From assembly GCA_025963635.1 (NCBI GenBank), contig JAOQAK010000070.1, forward strand, positions 100,448-164,447: DNA of 64,000 nt, written 5' to 3'. Position 1 is the stretch's first letter. Every line of letters begins with the position of its first letter. The notes under the pieces were generated by a model. It had not been told where the DNA came from. It did not search any database and saw only the letters and a program-made list of their open reading frames with translations. This stretch comes from Ferruginibacter sp. Its GTDB lineage: Bacteria; Bacteroidota; Bacteroidia; Chitinophagales; Chitinophagaceae. Both the position numbers and the translations under genes were made by a program. Below, one piece after another: positions 60,958 to 64,000 of the stretch.

Positions 60958-61974
60958 TTAAAACCTTGGAGGACATGAATAATGTCCGTGATCGCTTTCC
61001 GGATCGTCTCTTTTGCCAGTGATGGAAATAGACAATTCAAGACTATTGGTAAAAGATACCGATCTTCCAAGTGTGGAAGTAGTGGCATCGTAACTCAGCC
61101 CTAATTGCAAATTGTTATATTTCAACCCGGCGTAGGGCACTACAGCATCTTTATAGCGGTAACTAAATCCTGTCATCACCTCTACATGCTCGTTGCTGGT
61201 AGCCCGTTGAAAATAAGCGCCAAACATTCTTTCCTCTGCATTCCCCTGCCGCATATAAATAATGTTGGGTGTAAAAGACGCTAGGTCTGAGAGTTTAATT
61301 TTTATGCCGGCATAATAAGTATACCGGTAAGGCAATTTTCTTTTAAGGCCTGCCACCAAAAAAGGGTCCTCCGGCCGTGTAAGATGGTTGATAGAAAAAC
61401 CAGCGTAAATATTTGCACTCTTGTCGGGACTCTCATCCTGGTAAGCAATTCCTGCTGCAGCATCAAAAGAAGAGGCGGAAGTTTGCTTGAAGATTTCGGA
61501 GGAAGAAATATTTGGGTCAACACGGAGATTGGCAGTCCATTGATCCCCAAATCTCAATTTGGAGGGATCAAATCTCCGGTTGATGTATCCCAGCTGCAAA
61601 CCCAACAAAACCCGCTTGTACCCCTCTTCCCCTAAACGCAGCCCCTGGTAAGACAAGGAAAAGGAGCCGTTCATATAGTGATATCCTCCATCACCGGCAG
61701 TTTGGCTAAATATGTTCAATCCCAGGTTAAGATCAGCATTGGTTGTCATATCGATGGATAGGCCTGCTGTAGAATAAGGCTTCCCTACGCTGATCCACTG
61801 GTTCTTATAAATGGCCGTAGCACGGTAATCGCCATCAATCACACCTGTAAACGCGGGGTTGAGGTACAATGGATAGGCATAGTATTGTGAAAAATGAGGA
61901 TCCACCTGTGCGGTGGTGCATTCACACATTAACAAGCATATAATAACAGGTATTGAATGTAAAAGTTTACCCAT
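60958..61974 (-). CDS. PorP/SprF-family T9SS outer-membrane protein
   Basis: A 338-residue outer-membrane beta-barrel. The signal peptide ends CTTAQ, and the mature start VDPHFSQYYAYPLYLNPAFTGVIDGDYRA is the typical PorP/SprF signature (the FSQYY...LNPAFTG block). SprF-type proteins guide type IX cargo such as SprB to the surface. The ATG follows the stop of the upstream adhesin gene by 3 bp (61975-61977), so adhesin and SprF form one translational unit on the minus strand. The C-terminus ends in an unusual charged tail (GKRDDPESDHGHYSCPPRF). Confidence 0.93.
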   Translation of the reverse strand: MGKLLHSIPVIICLLMCECTTAQVDPHFSQYYAYPLYLNPAFTGVIDGDYRATAIYKNQWISVGKPYSTAGLSIDMTTNADLNLGLNIFSQTAGDGGYHYMNGSFSLSYQGLRLGEEGYKRVLLGLQLGYINRRFDPSKLRFGDQWTANLRVDPNISSSEIFKQTSASSFDAAAGIAYQDESPDKSANIYAGFSINHLTRPEDPFLVAGLKRKLPYRYTYYAGIKIKLSDLASFTPNIIYMRQGNAEERMFGAYFQRATSNEHVEVMTGFSYRYKDAVVPYAGLKYNNLQLGLSYDATTSTLGRSVSFTNSLELSISITGKRDDPESDHGHYSCPPRF

Positions 61975-61977
61975 AGT

Positions 61978-64000
61978 TTATCGGATTAAATTTAAGAACC
62001 CATAGTCGGTAACCTTCTTTCCGTCATACATTTCCGCAAATACTACATATGCATATACGCCTACCGGTTGGGGAACTCCCTTATAAACGCCATTCCACCC
62101 CTTTTTAATATTAGTTGACTCAAATAAAAGTTGTCCCCATTGATTATATATCCTCAGCAGTCCACTTTTGATGGTAGTACCATACACCGAGAAGTAATCA
62201 TTTTTGCCATCATCATTCGGTGTGAATGCATTGGGAATATAAAAATCGGAGTGATCTATGACCAGGTTAAGTGAGGCAGTAGCGATACAACCCGCTGCAG
62301 ATTTCGCAGTTACACGGATTAGTGTAGCCGTATCGGCTATCATTGACTGGCTGGTTAGATTTTGTGATGAAAATATATTTGAAGGCTGCCATGATGTAAT
62401 ACTATAAGGTACCAAAGCACTGGTGACGATTTTTACTGTGGCTCCCTTTTTAGCCGGGTTTGGAGTGGCGGTAAGTGTAAGGTCGAAGTTTTGATTACTA
62501 ATATTAATATTGGTGACACTGTAAATGCTGTCGCACCCGCCAATACTCTTGATTGTATTTCGTATTACAGTTGATGATGTATAGGTGAGATGGTTAAAAA
62601 CTACTGTATCGCAACTAGTAAGGGTAACGGTTTGCGTAACCGCTGAGTCGATAACTTTCAGGGCAAGTGTGGCCACTGAATCACAACCAGCCGCATTTAC
62701 CAATGTTACGTTATAAGTTCCCTTTGATGTGTACGTTTTTCCATTCCATGAGTAAGGCATTTGGGACGAGCAAATACTGATATTGGTAGTACTGGTTACA
62801 ATAGGTGTAACAGAAAGATTAAGGATGGCCACTGAATCACATCCATTGGCATTAACAAAACTCATTTTGTATGAACCTGCGGCGCCATAAGTATTCCCGT
62901 TCCAGGAGTAAGGCAATTGCAAAGGGCAAATATTCACAGTAGTTGTGCTAACAGTTGCAGCTTTTACTTTTAGGTTTAATGTTGCAATTGAATCACAACC
63001 GGCGGAATTAACAAGGGTTACAATGTAAGATCCCACAGTGTTATAAGAGTTCCCGTTCCACAAGTAAGGTAGCTGTGAGGGGCAAACGCTCACATTAGTT
63101 GTGCTAACAGTAGCAGCTTTAACTACCAGGGTTAATGTCGCGATTGAATCACAGCCGACAGAATTTACAAGAGTTACATTGTATGATCCGGCAGCATTAT
63201 AAGCGTTCCCGTTCCAGGAGTAAGGTAGCTGCGAAGGACAAACACTGACATTGATAAGGCTGGTTGTAGCAGCTTTAACTGCCAAATTTAATGTTGCAAC
63301 AGAATCACAACCGGCAGCATTTACAAGCGTTATATTGTATGATCCGGTAATATTATAAGTGTTCCCGTTCCATGAATAAGGCAGCTGTGAGGGGCAAACG
63401 CTCACATTAGTTGTGCTAACAGTAGCAGCTTCAACTGCCAGGTTTAATGTTGCAATTGAATCACAGCCGGCAGAATTTACAAGCGTTACATTGTATGATC
63501 CGGCAGCATTATAAGAATTCCCGTTCCACAAGTAAGGCAGCTGAGAAGGGCAACTGCTCACAGTGGTTGTGCTAGCGGTAGCAGCTTTAATTACCAGGTT
63601 TAATGTCGCAATTGAATCACAACCGGCAGAATTTACAAGCGTTACATTGTATGATCCTGCAACATTATAAGCGTTCCCGTTCCAGGAATAAGGCAGTTGT
63701 GAAGGGCAAACGCTCACATTAATTGTGCTAACAGTAGCAGCTTTAACTACAAGGCTTAATGTCGCAATTGAATCACAACCGGCAGTATTAACAAGCGTTA
63801 CATTGTATGACCCGGCAGCGTTATAAGAGTTCCCGTTCCAGGAGTAAGGCAATTGCAAAGGGCAAATATTCACAGTAGTTGTGCTAACAGTAGCAGCTTT
63901 TACTTTTAGGTTTAATGTTGCAATTGAATCACAACCGGCGGAATTAACAAGGGTTACAATGTAAGATCCCACAGTGTTATAAGAGTTCCCGTTCCACAAG
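61978..64000 (-). CDS. T9SS type B repeat adhesin (C-terminal part, runs off window)
   Basis: At least 674 residues of a large surface protein, cut by the window end; the frame is open to base 64000. From the edge there are eight near-identical 52-residue repeats and a more diverged ninth (pattern CPSQLPYSWNGN, YN..GSYNVTLVNSAGCDS, IATLNL), each with two Cys, then a diverged tenth (CDTVVFNHLTYTS...). A beta-rich domain follows, then the CHU_C/gliding-motility-type C-terminal domain with YIPNAFTPNDDGKNDYFSVYG and an ending VFAEMYDGKKVTDYGFLNLIR. This C-terminal domain marks type B secretion by the T9SS. The adjoining SprF-like gene fits this. The role (adhesion or gliding) is inferred. Confidence 0.9.
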   Translation of the reverse strand, partial: LWNGNSYNTVGSYIVTLVNSAGCDSIATLNLKVKAATVSTTTVNICPLQLPYSWNGNSYNAAGSYNVTLVNTAGCDSIATLSLVVKAATVSTINVSVCPSQLPYSWNGNAYNVAGSYNVTLVNSAGCDSIATLNLVIKAATASTTTVSSCPSQLPYLWNGNSYNAAGSYNVTLVNSAGCDSIATLNLAVEAATVSTTNVSVCPSQLPYSWNGNTYNITGSYNITLVNAAGCDSVATLNLAVKAATTSLINVSVCPSQLPYSWNGNAYNAAGSYNVTLVNSVGCDSIATLTLVVKAATVSTTNVSVCPSQLPYLWNGNSYNTVGSYIVTLVNSAGCDSIATLNLKVKAATVSTTTVNICPLQLPYSWNGNTYGAAGSYKMSFVNANGCDSVAILNLSVTPIVTSTTNISICSSQMPYSWNGKTYTSKGTYNVTLVNAAGCDSVATLALKVIDSAVTQTVTLTSCDTVVFNHLTYTSSTVIRNTIKSIGGCDSIYSVTNINISNQNFDLTLTATPNPAKKGATVKIVTSALVPYSITSWQPSNIFSSQNLTSQSMIADTATLIRVTAKSAAGCIATASLNLVIDHSDFYIPNAFTPNDDGKNDYFSVYGTTIKSGLLRIYNQWGQLLFESTNIKKGWNGVYKGVPQPVGVYAYVVFAEMYDGKKVTDYGFLNLIR
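62617..64000 (-). repeat. 156-bp tandem repeats within the adhesin gene
   Basis: About nine units of 156 bp (52 codons) run to the window edge. The segment 62905-63064 recurs at 63841-64000 with one mismatch in 160 bases, a distance of 936 bp or exactly six units, although adjacent units are more different. The array therefore has a higher-order period of six units. Confidence 0.88.

Noticed and set aside
60900..61088. Short minus-strand ORF
   Set aside because: Overlaps the end of PorP/SprF in another frame and has no support.
62617..64000. Possible CRISPR-like periodicity
   Set aside because: Repeats are coding, 156 bp long, without unique spacers; they are tandem adhesin domains.

Overview
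The window looks like part of the chromosome of a Bacteroidota bacterium, most likely a member of the Chitinophagaceae. The evidence is a SusC/SusD pair with glycoside hydrolases, a type IX secretion (T9SS) cargo protein with a gliding-type C-terminal domain next to a PorP/SprF protein, TAnnTTTG promoter elements (the Bacteroidota -7 box) before many starts, AT-rich spacers, and family-typical proteins such as DUF1343/NamZ, DUF885 and DUF1223. I see no rRNA, tRNA, integrase, transposase, phage gene or CRISPR array.

Layout. 1-12.8 kb: core metabolism and housekeeping (folK end, deoxynucleoside kinase, an MFS exporter, metallo-hydrolase, gcvP, acyltransferase, cold-shock protein, a second MFS, thioesterase). 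13-26 kb, minus strand: a remnant of a DUF4139 gene, a GDSL lipoprotein, then a polysaccharide utilisation locus running susC-susD-GH2-small secreted protein-GH3-GH3 with no regulator beside it. 26-32 kb: a GT35 phosphorylase-like protein lacking the usual PLP lysine, an agmatinase-like enzyme, and an autoregulated-looking mntR-NRAMP operon whose transporter carries a UspA domain. 32-46.5 kb: many transporters (MFS, DedA, dicarboxylate symporter, amino-acid permease), an SPFH protein, peptidase T, an FKBP, NamZ, Fmt and an aminotransferase. 46.5-52.7 kb: small ORFs, a second DtxR/MntR-type regulator, DUF1223, YceI, NhaD and a ClC-CBS protein. 52.9-54.2 kb: three tandem paralogous 76-residue proteins that I cannot assign to any family. 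54.5-60.7 kb: quinone oxidoreductase, CDF metal exporter, a frameshifted truncated haemoglobin, and a DUF885 lipoprotein bracketed by copies of one palindromic element, then a FucP-like sugar permease. 61-64 kb: a PorP/SprF protein and the C-terminal part of a T9SS adhesin made of near-identical 52-residue repeats.

How the genes work together. SusCD imports oligosaccharides that GH2 and the two GH3 enzymes break down. The MntR-like repressor probably controls manganese uptake through the adjoining NRAMP. The adhesin-SprF pair matches the SprB/SprF arrangement used for surface export. Small genes absent from ordinary length-filtered gene calls are at 42078-42248, 46963-47082 and 56769-56930, and broken genes at 13094-13219, 42315-42521 and 57122-57598. 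The most novel-looking items are the tandem 76-residue family, the GT35 protein without its PLP lysine, and the palindromic elements that reshape gene ends.
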